In this document: positions 47,297 to 55,738 of the stretch, in pieces
Position numbering within the stretch: the first letter of the stretch is position 1
Layout of the letters: each line of letters begins with the position of its first letter
NCBI RefSeq assembly: GCF_900156395.1
Contig: NZ_FTNL01000016.1
Span: 1 to 64,000, forward strand
Length of the DNA stretch: 64,000 nt
Direction of reading: 5' to 3'
From: Fluoribacter gormanii
GTDB taxonomy: Bacteria > Pseudomonadota > Gammaproteobacteria > Legionellales > Legionellaceae
Made by a program: the position numbers and the translations under genes
The notes under the pieces: model-generated
What the model was told of the DNA's origin: nothing
Database searches by the model: none
Seen by the model: only the letters and a program-made list of their open reading frames with translations

Positions 47297-49165
47297 ATGA
47301 CCATGAATGATCAAGAACAGCAGAGCTCACAGATAACCAAAGTCATCAGCTTAGGCAAGGAGCAAGGTTATTTGACGTACAGTCAAATCAATGACTTGCT
47401 GCCTAATATCGTCGATACAGAACATTTTGATGTAATTATCAGCATGCTGGAAGGCATGAACATCAAAGTATTCGAGTTGCCGCCCGGTGATGATGAATTG
47501 GCACTTCTGCTTAATACAGAAGAAGTACCAGATATCGAAGAAGCAGCCATGGTACTCGCCTCTGTTGACAAAGAAACTGGCCGTACTACCGACCCAGTCC
47601 GTATGTACATGCGTGAAATGGGTACAGTCGAGCTGTTGACCCGTGAGGGCGAAATCCGCATTGCAAAACGTATCGAAGAGGGTATCTATCAAGTACTTAA
47701 GTCTTTAGCTCATTATCCAGAAACAATCCAGCTAGTACTTGACGATTATGACCGTTTCAATGCTCAAGAAATTCGTCTCAATGAAATTATCAGTGGTTTT
47801 TCTGATGTAGAAGATGAAATAGCCCCTGCTTCAAGCATTGGCTCTATGCTTGATGAAGAACAAGTGAATGATTTACTGCTGGCAGACGATGAAGAAGATG
47901 AAGACGGCGAAGGCGGCGGTTTGGGAGAGGTCGATGATGGTCCAAACCCAGAGCAAGCTAAAATTTATTTTGATGAATTACGTGAAACATACGGAATCGC
48001 AGCGGCTGCTTTAAAAGAATTTGGCAGAGAACATGCTAAAGCGCAAAAAGCATTAGAATCCATGTCTGAGTCATTCTTAAAGCTCAAACTCACTTCTAGA
48101 CAGGTTGATCGCTTAACTCGTCATTTCCGTCAACTGCGTAACCATATTAGAGAATTTGAGCGTAGCATTATGCGTCTTTGCATTGAAAAAGCGCGTATTC
48201 CACGAAAACTATTTATCGATACATTCCCTGGTCAGGAAACCGACATGGAATGGCTCAATAGCGTTATTAGCAAACACGGCAAAAAACTCGATCTGACCCG
48301 TATCCAGGAATATACCGAGGATATTTTGCGCATCCAATCTCGATTGGTGGCGTTCGAAATCGAATACGGTTTAACCATTGCTGAAATTAAAGACATCAAT
48401 CGTAAAATGTCCATCGGTGAAGCCAAAGCACGACGTGCCAAAAAGGAAATGGTTGAAGCAAACTTACGTTTGGTTATTTCCATCGCGAAAAAATACACTA
48501 ACCGTGGCTTGCAATTTCTTGATTTAATTCAGGAAGGCAACATCGGTCTGATGAAAGCAGTAGATAAGTTTGAATACCGTCGTGGTTACAAATTCTCTAC
48601 TTATGCAACGTGGTGGATTAGACAGGCAATTACTCGTTCGATTGCCGATCAGGCACGTACCATCCGTATTCCGGTTCACATGATCGAAACGATTAACAAA
48701 CTTAACCGTATTTCCAGACAAATCCTACAGGAAACTGGCCGCGAAGCCACACCTGAAGAACTGGCTGAAAAAATGGAATTAAGCGAAGACAAGATTCGTA
48801 AAGTCTTAAAAATTGCCAAAGAACCTATTTCTATGGAAACCCCAGTGGGTGACGATGATGATTCGCACTTAGGTGACTTTATTGAAGACAATAACATCGA
48901 GTCGCCAATCGACATGGCAACCGCCGAAGGTCTCCGTGAAGCAACTCTGGAAATTCTGGAAACTTTAACTCCAAGAGAAGCCAAAGTACTCCGCATGCGT
49001 TTTGGTATTGAAATGAATACCGACCATACTCTGGAAGAAGTGGGCAAACAATTTGACGTAACCCGCGAACGGATTCGTCAGATCGAAGCCAAAGCGCTCC
49101 GCAAGCTACGCCACCCATCTCGTTCAGAAAAGCTGAGAAGCTTCCTAGAAGGCGATGAAGGCTAG
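47297..49165 (+). CDS. rpoD: RNA polymerase sigma-70 factor RpoD
   Basis: 622 residues from the ATG at 47297 (a GTG at 47291 and another ATG at 47303 are in frame). Primary sigma factor for housekeeping promoters. Order: region 1.1 near the N-terminus, region 1.2 ([11 protein letters not shown]), a long acidic insert near 190-215 ([12 protein letters not shown]), region 2 ([21 protein letters not shown], then [18 protein letters not shown]), region 3, and region 4.2 helix-turn-helix ([28 protein letters not shown]), each split in this note. The acidic, glycine-rich insert is typical of gammaproteobacterial RpoD. Stop at 49165 precedes a strong hairpin. Confidence 0.97.
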   Translation: MTMNDQEQQSSQITKVISLGKEQGYLTYSQINDLLPNIVDTEHFDVIISMLEGMNIKVFELPPGDDELALLLNTEEVPDIEEAAMVLASVDKETGRTTDPVRMYMREMGTVELLTREGEIRIAKRIEEGIYQVLKSLAHYPETIQLVLDDYDRFNAQEIRLNEIISGFSDVEDEIAPASSIGSMLDEEQVNDLLLADDEEDEDGEGGGLGEVDDGPNPEQAKIYFDELRETYGIAAAALKEFGREHAKAQKALESMSESFLKLKLTSRQVDRLTRHFRQLRNHIREFERSIMRLCIEKARIPRKLFIDTFPGQETDMEWLNSVISKHGKKLDLTRIQEYTEDILRIQSRLVAFEIEYGLTIAEIKDINRKMSIGEAKARRAKKEMVEANLRLVISIAKKYTNRGLQFLDLIQEGNIGLMKAVDKFEYRRGYKFSTYATWWIRQAITRSIADQARTIRIPVHMIETINKLNRISRQILQETGREATPEELAEKMELSEDKIRKVLKIAKEPISMETPVGDDDDSHLGDFIEDNNIESPIDMATAEGLREATLEILETLTPREAKVLRMRFGIEMNTDHTLEEVGKQFDVTRERIRQIEAKALRKLRHPSRSEKLRSFLEGDEG

Positions 49166-49223
49166 TTATCCAAATTAAGAGGAAGGATAAAAGGATTTGT
49201 GATACCTCTTTACCCTTCCCTCC

Positions 49224-49243
49224 CCTCTCCCTAAAGGGAGAGG
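49224..49243 (+). terminator. Hairpin after rpoD
   Basis: A 9-bp stem (CCTCTCCCT / AGGGAGAGG) with a two-base loop lies 58 bases after the rpoD stop. It is followed by AAAGCGTTTT rather than a direct T run, so it may be a terminator of moderate strength or a repeat remnant. Confidence 0.45.
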
Positions 49244-49314
49244 AAAGCGTTTTAAAAAAATCACAAAAAAAACTAGAACATTAAGCAAATTAAGTTTAAA
49301 ATGACCCCCTCTCC

Positions 49315-49391
49315 GGGCCCATAGCTCAGTTGGTCAGAGCAGCGGACTCATAATCCGTTGGTCCTAGGTTCAAGTCCTAGTGGGCCCACCA
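49315..49391 (+). tRNA. tRNA-Ile2 (anticodon CAU), with encoded CCA
   Basis: 77 bases fold as a full cloverleaf: a 7-bp acceptor stem GGGCCCA / TGGGCCC, D arm GCTC...GAGC, anticodon loop CTCATAA (CAT), T arm CTAGG-TTCAAGT-CCTAG, discriminator A and encoded CCA. The C4-G69, C5-G68 and C6-G67 acceptor pairs match the determinants recalled for TilS, which turns C34 into lysidine, so Ile2 (reads AUA) is favoured over elongator Met. The gene is the integration site of the island that follows. Confidence 0.85.
49365..49391 (+). other. Probable attL in the tRNA 3' end
   Basis: Integrases of this type often recombine at the T arm and acceptor end of a tRNA gene. The integrase starts close by and points at the tRNA. 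The second copy (attR) is expected beyond the window's right edge and cannot be seen, so the exact core is unknown. Confidence 0.45.
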
Positions 49392-49481
49392 ATTTAGACC
49401 TTTAAAATCAATAAGTTACGTTGACTACCTGTTTTAACACAAAAGTCCTTGCGTGACTTTTGCGTGACCTAGATCACGCAC

Positions 49482-50609
49482 TTACAAACTTACGTGACTT
49501 TCCCTTAGAGTATTTTGACTGGCAGGTCTACTCTTTGGGTTTCGTAATAACGTTAATATCACTCCGCTTTTACGATTCTCACAAATCTTATTGGCAGCTT
49601 GATATAAACTTTGCAGCTCAGCTGAAGAATAGTGAGTTGTAATCCTACCTGAACGATGCCCAAGTAAATCTTGCCTGTCTTCAAAACTTACTCCTGCAGC
49701 TCTCAATCGTCTGCCAAACGTATGCTTTAAGTCATGCACTCTTACTTCAGGCAACTTAGCCTTTTCTCTAGCCTGTCGCCAACCCGTCGATAACATACGA
49801 CTTAATGGTCGACCTTTAAAACTAAAGACATGAGTAGAATGTTTACCTCTCTGCCCTTCTATCACTTCCCGAACTGTTTCATTACAAACAATCAACCGTT
49901 CTTCACCATTTTTTACCAGTTCACCTGGTACAATAAAAACGATGATGTGTGGCAATTCTGGAATCTGTATTTCCCAATCCCAGCGCAGTTCACATATTTC
50001 ACGATCCCGACATCCGGTGTTTACAGCAAACAAAGCCATATTTTTCAGATGTTCAGGTAACTGCTGAAAAAGCTTATGCTGTTCATCCCAACTTAATGGA
50101 TAAGGCTTCCTTAAATCTGGTTCAGGCAAAAGTTTTATCTTTGGTGCTGAATTTAACCAGGTTAAACCGAACTCATCCATCCATTCACTAGCCGCTAAAT
50201 TTAATATACGCCGAACAATCATCAAACCATGATTGATAGTTCTCGTGCTCACTTTATCCTTTCTTCGACCTTCAATAAAGGATTGCAAGCTACCAATATG
50301 AATTGCTTCAATAGGCAAATCCCCGATGTACTTAACCACTTCTCTCAAACGGCCAGCATCATCACTGATACTGCGTTTGTGTTGGTTTTCCATCAGAAAT
50401 TTAGTAGCGGCTTCTTTGAATGTTCTTTTTGGGCGAACACCGTAGACTGTTGCAAGTCTTATCTCTTCGAGACGCCTTGCGAGATACTTTTCCGCCTCTT
50501 CGAGGTTGTCAGTACCAGTGCTTTCGCAAAGTCGTCGTCCGAAGACCTTTTTGTCAATACACCAGACGCTGCCACGCTTTTGCAGCCCTGGCGTTCTTTT
50601 TCGTCCCAT
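49482..50609 (-). CDS. int: Tyrosine recombinase/integrase of the island
   Basis: 375 residues. Phage-type integrase fold: an N-terminal Arm-binding and SAM-like core domain (about 80-160) and a C-terminal catalytic domain with Arg in NTGCRDREICELRWDW, the second box HDLKHTFGRRL (Lys in the usual HxxR place), LLGHRSGRITTHY and catalytic Tyr in THYSS. It points towards the adjacent tRNA, as expected for a site-specific integrase that lies next to its attachment site. Its start overlaps the AlpA-like gene by 151 bases. Confidence 0.9.
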   Translation of the reverse strand: MGRKRTPGLQKRGSVWCIDKKVFGRRLCESTGTDNLEEAEKYLARRLEEIRLATVYGVRPKRTFKEAATKFLMENQHKRSISDDAGRLREVVKYIGDLPIEAIHIGSLQSFIEGRRKDKVSTRTINHGLMIVRRILNLAASEWMDEFGLTWLNSAPKIKLLPEPDLRKPYPLSWDEQHKLFQQLPEHLKNMALFAVNTGCRDREICELRWDWEIQIPELPHIIVFIVPGELVKNGEERLIVCNETVREVIEGQRGKHSTHVFSFKGRPLSRMLSTGWRQAREKAKLPEVRVHDLKHTFGRRLRAAGVSFEDRQDLLGHRSGRITTHYSSAELQSLYQAANKICENRKSGVILTLLRNPKSRPASQNTLRESHVSL

Positions 50610-50836
50610 AATTCCAAACTCCTACGTTTAACTGCCGCGGGACGACCACTACACTGTATATAATCGTCTACCCAAGCGTCTAAATCAAGCCGGTCAAATG
50701 CTACTCCCTGAGTTCCCATTGGAATTTCAACCAGATTTGGCCTGACATCTTTATTAAATCGATGGCGGTCCATACCTAGATAGGTCGGAGCGTCTCTTAA
50801 GCGAATTAATCGAGGGATTAGGTGAATATTGCTCAT
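50459..50836 (-). CDS. AlpA-like / MerR-type small DNA-binding regulator, probable excision factor
   Basis: 125 residues. The first 65 form an AlpA/excisionase-type winged helix: LIRLRDAPTYLGMDRHRFN, then VRPNLVEIPMGTQGVAFDRLDLDAWVDDY, the usual recognition-helix and wing arrangement. The C-terminal half is basic and low in known motifs (KRRSLELWDEKER, TTSKRRKSISQ). It overlaps the int start by 151 bases in another frame, so the two are cotranscribed. AlpA-type proteins control int and act as recombination directionality factors. A perfect palindrome 31 bases before its start may be its operator. Confidence 0.7.
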   Translation of the reverse strand: MSNIHLIPRLIRLRDAPTYLGMDRHRFNKDVRPNLVEIPMGTQGVAFDRLDLDAWVDDYIQCSGRPAAVKRRSLELWDEKERQGCKSVAASGVLTKRSSDDDFAKALVLTTSKRRKSISQGVSKR

Positions 50837-50866
50837 GACTTCTCAACTCCTGTAACTCACGAAATA

Positions 50867-50887
50867 AAATACTCGTTTCGAGTATTT
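50867..50887. promoter_or_regulatory. Palindromic operator candidate upstream of the alpA-int pair
   Basis: Arms AAATACTCG / CGAGTATTT of 9 bases with a 3-base spacer lie 31 bases upstream of the AlpA-like start, where an autoregulatory protein might bind. A hairpin in the short divergent transcript is the alternative. Confidence 0.5.
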
Positions 50888-50994
50888 ATTACACCATATT
50901 GAGCACATAACTGCAAATGTTTTTTAGGCTATACCTATAAGAGTTTTATTTGTACAATGTTTATCAAAATTTAATATAAGTAAGGTGACATCAA

Positions 50995-51180
50995 ATGAGT
51001 TTACTGGAAAAACTTGAACACGCTGTAGGAAATGAGTATTTGATCAGCCACAAAGATTTATTGTTAGACACAAATCAAAACAAACAGAGGCAGGCTAATT
51101 CTAATACAATAGTTTCTGTACAAAGACACCATCAGCCTGATAGCAATAAGATAGTGAATATAAAACAAGTTAATGAATAA
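50995..51180 (+). CDS. Candidate RiPP precursor peptide with duplicated core motif
   Basis: 61 residues with an AAGGTGA ribosome binding site 7 bases before the ATG. The N-terminal 25 (MSLLEKLEHAVGNEYLISHK) could act as a leader/helical recognition segment; residues 26-35 are Asn/Gln/Lys-rich. The C-terminus holds two related motifs: SNTIVSVQ (36-43) and SNKIVNIK (50-57), 14 residues apart, each with a beta-branched hydrophobic patch flanked by Ser/Asn. Its stop lies 8 bases inside the following methyltransferase gene, so the two are coupled. No Nif11 domain is visible, unlike the well-studied Shewanella split borosin precursor as I recall it. Role inferred from context. Confidence 0.6.
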   Translation: MSLLEKLEHAVGNEYLISHKDLLLDTNQNKQRQANSNTIVSVQRHHQPDSNKIVNIKQVNE

Positions 51181-51949
51181 GCTTATAGTAGTAGGGTCAG
51201 GAATAAAATCGATTTCCCATCTGACCGAAGAAACTAAACGGGTTATCCAAAGTGCTGATAAGGTACTCTACCTCATTAATGAAGATAACCTAAAACAATG
51301 GATTCAACGAGAAGCAAAAAATTCTGAATCGTTGGATTCTATCTACTTTAGCTTTGAAAAACGGATTGAAGCATATCAGGCATTAACAAATCATATCATC
51401 GAAGAATACAAGAAAGTTTCAATTTTATGTGTTGTTTTTTACGGCCATCCTACTGTTTTTGCAGATTCGGCACTTAATGCTGTAAGACAAATTAAAGAAA
51501 ATGGTGGTGAAGCTATTATTTTACCTGCAGTATCAGCCCAAGACTGCTTGTTTAGTGATCTTGAAATTGATCCAGGTGATCAGGGGTGTTTTTCAATTGA
51601 AGCTACAGAGCTGGTATTATTTGAACGGTACATTGATGTTCATGCGCATTTAATACTTTGGCAGGTAGCAAACTTTGGAAGAACTGATGGAAAAAAAGCT
51701 AATAACTTACCAATTTTAAAAGATTATCTAATTGGTTACTATCCAGCAGATTATTCCATCTGTCTTTATGAGGCCCCCTCTCTGCCCACTTACATCCCTA
51801 GAATAGAGTGGATTCCACTCGGTCATATTGATCAATCAGTTATTTCTTCAATAACGACTGTATATATTCCACCAATCGAAAAAAAGGGAATTAGCAACAA
51901 ATACTTAAAGCGGCTCAATCTAACAATTGATGATTTAATACTGAAATGA
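51173..51949 (+). CDS. Borosin-type peptide backbone N-methyltransferase (tetrapyrrole methylase fold)
   Basis: 258 residues, one TP-methylase (SAM) domain. It closely follows the fungal omphalotin methyltransferase (OphMA) domain as I remember it: VGSGIKSISHLT at the N-terminus, VVFYGHPTVF (Tyr90), LPAVSAQDCLFSDLEIDP, GCFSIEAT, LILWQV and TVYIPP. Candidate catalytic residues Tyr58, Arg64, Tyr68 and Tyr90 line up without gaps with the Tyr, Arg, Tyr and Tyr reported for OphMA. Borosin enzymes methylate amide nitrogens of their precursor peptide; in fungi the core is fused to the enzyme, in bacteria usually split. Here the enzyme lacks a fused core and a 61-residue peptide gene overlaps its start, matching the split type. 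Confidence 0.8.
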   Translation: MNKLIVVGSGIKSISHLTEETKRVIQSADKVLYLINEDNLKQWIQREAKNSESLDSIYFSFEKRIEAYQALTNHIIEEYKKVSILCVVFYGHPTVFADSALNAVRQIKENGGEAIILPAVSAQDCLFSDLEIDPGDQGCFSIEATELVLFERYIDVHAHLILWQVANFGRTDGKKANNLPILKDYLIGYYPADYSICLYEAPSLPTYIPRIEWIPLGHIDQSVISSITTVYIPPIEKKGISNKYLKRLNLTIDDLILK

Positions 51950-51960
51950 TAAATACTCTA

Positions 51961-53256
51961 TTATTTTCTTAATCGAACGCAACCTCTAAATAATTTCGCA
52001 TCGCTGGCAAATTGTGTTCTGTTACTGCAATAAGAAAAAGCAAATCGGTTATCGATACCTTCTAATTCCTCTGAACTATTAATGTTCTTATTATTAGAAG
52101 ATTTATAGTGGTAAAAAGAGAATTCCATTTGTTTGCTCACATGGTAAAGTGGACTTCCAAACGCAGAACTATTATCTGCAGTAAACTCCGACTGATAAGC
52201 CAACAGCACATTTTTTAGCATTTCCAGTTCACTGAAAGCGCTGTTGCTTTGATTGGTTTTAAAAGTATTAATCTTGGCAAATGGACACTGTAAAGGATAA
52301 TAAACACTATCAGACGAACCATTCAAAGCTGATGGCACCATTACGGTCGCGGTGTATTCTAAGTCATAACATTCATTATAAATTTTCTGAATCGTTTTAA
52401 CTGGAAAGTATTGCTCATCAATTGCCGGCTTCACACCAATACCTGAGCCCATGCAAATATTAAAAATGTATTTAGCTGTATCCATGATGAATGGCGTAGG
52501 CCTGAAACGATTAATACTCTTGGCACTGAGAAATAAATCGTTACAGGAAGCATCGTAGGTATTTTGAGTCAGCTTTTTTCTTAATGACTCCGAGAAATAA
52601 AGTTTCAGCTTAAGCCATTTATCGTTATGTTTGACTTCATTAATAAACTGCTCAGAAAAATAAAGAATCTCGCTATACCAGCTCTCGTTAGTATCCTTCA
52701 ATATTTCTTTGAATACCTGATAATGCTCATAAGGAGACTTGGGAGCAGGAACAGTAACATTAAAATATTTCTGAATTCTTGCATGTTTTCTTTTACAACC
52801 GATATTCGGCAATAAAAAAGATGAAAGCGCTCCAGAAGAAACGGACAGCACATTGTTATCAACAGTCTGATCTTCATCAAAAATAACCTGCATATTAAAA
52901 ATTGCACCAGGTCCCTGAACACAGTCTGGAAAGATGCGCTCATCTTCACCAAAATAATGCCACTCACAAAACTTATCCAGTATTAAGCCCAAAGGTAAAC
53001 TATTTTTGCCATAGCCAAGATGAGAAAATAACTCATTATCGGTGTGCTTGCTGTCAATTTTTTCCATTTTGCCGTTATTGGTTGGCAGATAAGCATGATT
53101 TTTAATACCGAAATGCTCACCAAATTTATAACGAGATAAAAAGAATGGTATTTTTTTGTCAGGTTTAATTTCTTCAATGACACGATATATCGATTCGTTG
53201 ACTGGTTTTAACTTATGTTTGATTTCATCCCATGAAACTCTGGTAATTTTGTTCAT
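51961..53256 (-). CDS. Unknown protein beside the borosin-like genes
   Basis: 431 residues from the ATG at 53256 (MNKITRVSWDEI); a GTG at 53265 is also in frame. Soluble, no signal peptide or transmembrane segment. Several Cys and His residues are spread along the chain (CEWHYFGED, NIGCKRKHAR, SYCSNRTQ, FRGCVRLRK), but no recognised enzyme motif. It ends only 12 bases from the methyltransferase stop on the opposite strand and starts 130 bases from the transporter, so it is tightly enclosed by the cluster. A second tailoring enzyme or a self-resistance/target protein are possible; neither is shown. Confidence 0.65.
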   Translation of the reverse strand: MNKITRVSWDEIKHKLKPVNESIYRVIEEIKPDKKIPFFLSRYKFGEHFGIKNHAYLPTNNGKMEKIDSKHTDNELFSHLGYGKNSLPLGLILDKFCEWHYFGEDERIFPDCVQGPGAIFNMQVIFDEDQTVDNNVLSVSSGALSSFLLPNIGCKRKHARIQKYFNVTVPAPKSPYEHYQVFKEILKDTNESWYSEILYFSEQFINEVKHNDKWLKLKLYFSESLRKKLTQNTYDASCNDLFLSAKSINRFRPTPFIMDTAKYIFNICMGSGIGVKPAIDEQYFPVKTIQKIYNECYDLEYTATVMVPSALNGSSDSVYYPLQCPFAKINTFKTNQSNSAFSELEMLKNVLLAYQSEFTADNSSAFGSPLYHVSKQMEFSFYHYKSSNNKNINSSEELEGIDNRFAFSYCSNRTQFASDAKLFRGCVRLRK

Positions 53257-53385
53257 CCTAAACACCCATACAGCAATTAAATATCAATTATCATCTTTTG
53301 AAAATCAGGATAATTGCAGAAAGGGATTAAGTTTATCCATTTTTAATGATAGAGTCACCTTCCAAAATAGTTTTAGGGATAAAAT

Positions 53386-54867
53386 ATGTTGTTATCAGAA
53401 AAAATGCCAAAAGGAATTATACCCCTGTACTTAATACAAGCCTTTTCAACCTTTTCCTATGCGATTCTCTATTCCTCATTATCTCTGTTTCTCACGAAAC
53501 AACTAGGATTGTCTAATACCCTTTCAAACAGCATTGTTGGATTATTTCTAGCATTTAATTATATTCTACATTTACTTGGCGGAGTGATTGGCGGACGATT
53601 TCTAAGTAACCGAGCCTTGTTTTTGATTACCACTGCCATACAAACCATTGGCATTTTACTTCTGGCACTTTCAGTTAAATCACTGCTTTACCTTGGACTG
53701 AGTTTATTTCTGGTTGGATGTGGCTTAAATACTACCGCATACAACAGCATACTGACACAACGCTTTGCGCCGGATGATAACCGCAGAGATAAAGCCTTTT
53801 TCTTCAGTTACTCCGCCATGAATGTAGGCTTTTGCGCTGGCTACATTATCAGCGGCTTTTTTGATTACTCCAATCAGTATCAAACGCTGCTCTATGCCAG
53901 CATAATGCCAAACGTAATCACGCTTTTACTTATGTGGGGTTACTGGTCGAACCTGAATGATCGTAATACCCCCTTACTCAAAGTTAAGAGAATAGCTTCG
54001 CTGAATTACAAACAAACCCTTGGATGGGGAATTATCTTATCTCTTATCCCATTCACCTTGCTTTGCTTTTATAAAGTCCAGTTCAGTAATGGAGCTGTAG
54101 TAGGTCTCAGCGTTTTTATGTTTTTTGTCATTTTATACCTTGGCTACCAACAAAAATCGACTTTAGATAAGCAAAAGATTATGGCTTTTCTAATTCTGGC
54201 AGTAACATCAATTCTATTCTGGATGACCTACTTCACAGGCCCAATGGGCGTAACCCTATTCATTAAAAACAATGTCGATAAACACCTGTTCTATTATGAA
54301 ATGGCGACCCAATGGATTTTGAATATCAATTCCATAGTGATCATTATTGGCGCCCCATTATTATCAATAGTACTAACCCGACTGCAGGAAAACGGATACA
54401 ATGTATCGGTAACCAAACAATTTATATGGGCCTTTCTGATACTGGCCGGCTCCTTTTTCTTGTTATCCGCTGGCATTCTCTCTGCCAATAAACATGGGTA
54501 TATTAGTGTTTATTGGGTAATGCTCCATTTTATCACGCAAGCAATTGCAGAGTTACTGATAGGACCAGTAGGCTATGCGATGATCGGCAGAATTTCTCCA
54601 CCACAGTTACAAGGTATACTGATGGGCACTTGGATGATGGTATCAGGAGTATCAGCATCGTTATCACATTACTTTTCCAATGCTATGACCAAAGGTGAGT
54701 CCACGAATCCATTACTATCCAATGGTGATTACCTGAATGTGTTTAATCAGTTGGGTATGTGGGCACTATTGGGCGCGCTTTTCCTTTACTTGATCGCCAA
54801 AAGAATTAAGCCTGTTATTGAGCAGAAAACAGATTCGAGCTTATCTGAAGCAGTAACAGCCGTATAG
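53386..54867 (+). CDS. MFS transporter of the peptide (POT/PTR2) type, probable exporter
   Basis: 493 residues with about 14 predicted helices, the size of bacterial POT transporters. FFSYSAMNVGFCAGYIISGFF fits the POT signature region (split here as FFSYSAMNVG and FCAGYIISGFF). At the place where POT proteins carry the proton-coupling ExxER motif in helix 1, this protein has LIQAFSTFSYA with no acidic residue, so proton-driven peptide uptake may be altered. AGGGAT precedes the ATG. Beside a putative RiPP pathway it is a good candidate to export the peptide. Divergent from the unknown 431-residue gene. Confidence 0.75.
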   Translation: MLLSEKMPKGIIPLYLIQAFSTFSYAILYSSLSLFLTKQLGLSNTLSNSIVGLFLAFNYILHLLGGVIGGRFLSNRALFLITTAIQTIGILLLALSVKSLLYLGLSLFLVGCGLNTTAYNSILTQRFAPDDNRRDKAFFFSYSAMNVGFCAGYIISGFFDYSNQYQTLLYASIMPNVITLLLMWGYWSNLNDRNTPLLKVKRIASLNYKQTLGWGIILSLIPFTLLCFYKVQFSNGAVVGLSVFMFFVILYLGYQQKSTLDKQKIMAFLILAVTSILFWMTYFTGPMGVTLFIKNNVDKHLFYYEMATQWILNINSIVIIIGAPLLSIVLTRLQENGYNVSVTKQFIWAFLILAGSFFLLSAGILSANKHGYISVYWVMLHFITQAIAELLIGPVGYAMIGRISPPQLQGILMGTWMMVSGVSASLSHYFSNAMTKGESTNPLLSNGDYLNVFNQLGMWALLGALFLYLIAKRIKPVIEQKTDSSLSEAVTAV

Positions 54868-55024
54868 AAAGGAATATCAAACGATAATAATTGATATAAA
54901 ATAGGTCAAAACTGCATTTTACCTCTGATCTTTTCCATGTAAAAAAACTAATTTTATCGATATCACGGCTATGGTTTACTGTTTTCGACTGTTGTCGTAA
55001 TAAGATGAAAATGAAGGATGTTAC

Positions 55025-55267
55025 ATGGAATGTTTTATCGAGGTTTCAGAACCTATTGTTGACTTTAAGTTTCAATTAAAAAAAGACTCTCAGAAATATT
55101 TGATCGATTTCATTCTGTCTTACAGTAAATTGAACTGTAATGAACTAGCCCAAATACTTGGGGCGAGTCCACTGGTGATCAGCCAAGTATTGGCTGGAAA
55201 AAAGTTCTTAGGCCCTTCGAAGGCACACGACTTGTTCCATTATTTTGCCATGATGATTGGGCATTAA
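55025..55267 (+). CDS. Small helix-turn-helix (XRE-like) protein
   Basis: 80 residues, AAGGATG before the ATG. Residues of roughly 33-72 form a helix-turn-helix of the Cro/C1 type (NELAQILGASPLVISQVLAGKKFLG, split as NELAQILGAS and PLVISQVLAGK). It could regulate either the borosin-like genes to its left or the restriction operon to its right. The spacing (157 bases from the transporter, 240 to the next gene) leaves both open. No metal or ligand motif seen. The 240-base gap that follows is AT-rich with no clear structure. Confidence 0.65.
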   Translation: MECFIEVSEPIVDFKFQLKKDSQKYLIDFILSYSKLNCNELAQILGASPLVISQVLAGKKFLGPSKAHDLFHYFAMMIGH

Positions 55268-55507
55268 TGCTTCTAATTTCTATCAAACCAGATCTGCTCT
55301 GTAGTTTTTAGATAACTTAAAGAACAGATCCATCCATCAAATAAATCAATATTTACACACTTTGACTATAATCATGCTTGCAAATTGATTAATCAAAATA
55401 ATTTCATTAGCATAAGCCGGTTTTAAACCTCTTTAGCCTAATGTAATCTAGTTTTTCATTGGCTATACTTGTTTTTATATTGCAAAAATAATCATAAGAG
55501 AAAAGCA

Positions 55508-55711
55508 ATGAATGATAGGTGGTTATCGGTTGATGAAATTGGAGAGTATCTCGGGGTGAAAAGAGATACTGTCTATAAATGGATTAATGATAAAGGAATG
55601 CCAGCCCATAAAATTGGACGACTTTGGAAGTTTAAGAAAGAAGATGTTGACAGTTGGGTAAAACAAGGTGAAGCAAATGCCTCAAACAATGAAAGTTTGA
55701 GTACTTCTTGA
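55508..55711 (+). CDS. Excisionase-type helix-turn-helix protein, first gene of the R-M operon
   Basis: 67 residues from the ATG at 55508 (MNDRWLSVDEIGEYL), with AAGAGAAAAG upstream; an extension to 55469 is in frame but has no such site. A compact MerR-like winged helix: LSVDEIGEYLGVKRDTVYKW, then MPAHKIGRLWKFKKEDVDSW, each quoted only to 20 residues. Such proteins commonly precede restriction-modification genes and are probably local regulators. 27 bases separate it from the helicase. Confidence 0.8.
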   Translation: MNDRWLSVDEIGEYLGVKRDTVYKWINDKGMPAHKIGRLWKFKKEDVDSWVKQGEANASNNESLSTS

Positions 55712-55738
55712 GTTAATACTGAATGAGAAATTCAACCT

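Noticed and set aside
49315-49391. tRNA-Met (elongator) as the identity of the tRNA
   Set aside because: The CAU anticodon fits both, but the three C-G pairs at positions 4-6 of the acceptor stem match the lysidine-synthetase determinants of Ile2, so Ile2 is preferred. This is not proven without TilS data.
50229-50663. 144-residue forward frame antisense to int and the AlpA-like gene
   Set aside because: Antisense shadow. The reverse-strand genes carry clear integrase and winged-helix motifs, while this frame has none.
50950-50977. TTGTAC-16-TAATAT as promoter of the peptide gene
   Set aside because: The implied start near 50984 would fall inside the ribosome binding site AAGGTGA, so it would give a nearly leaderless transcript. 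The real promoter is probably further upstream.
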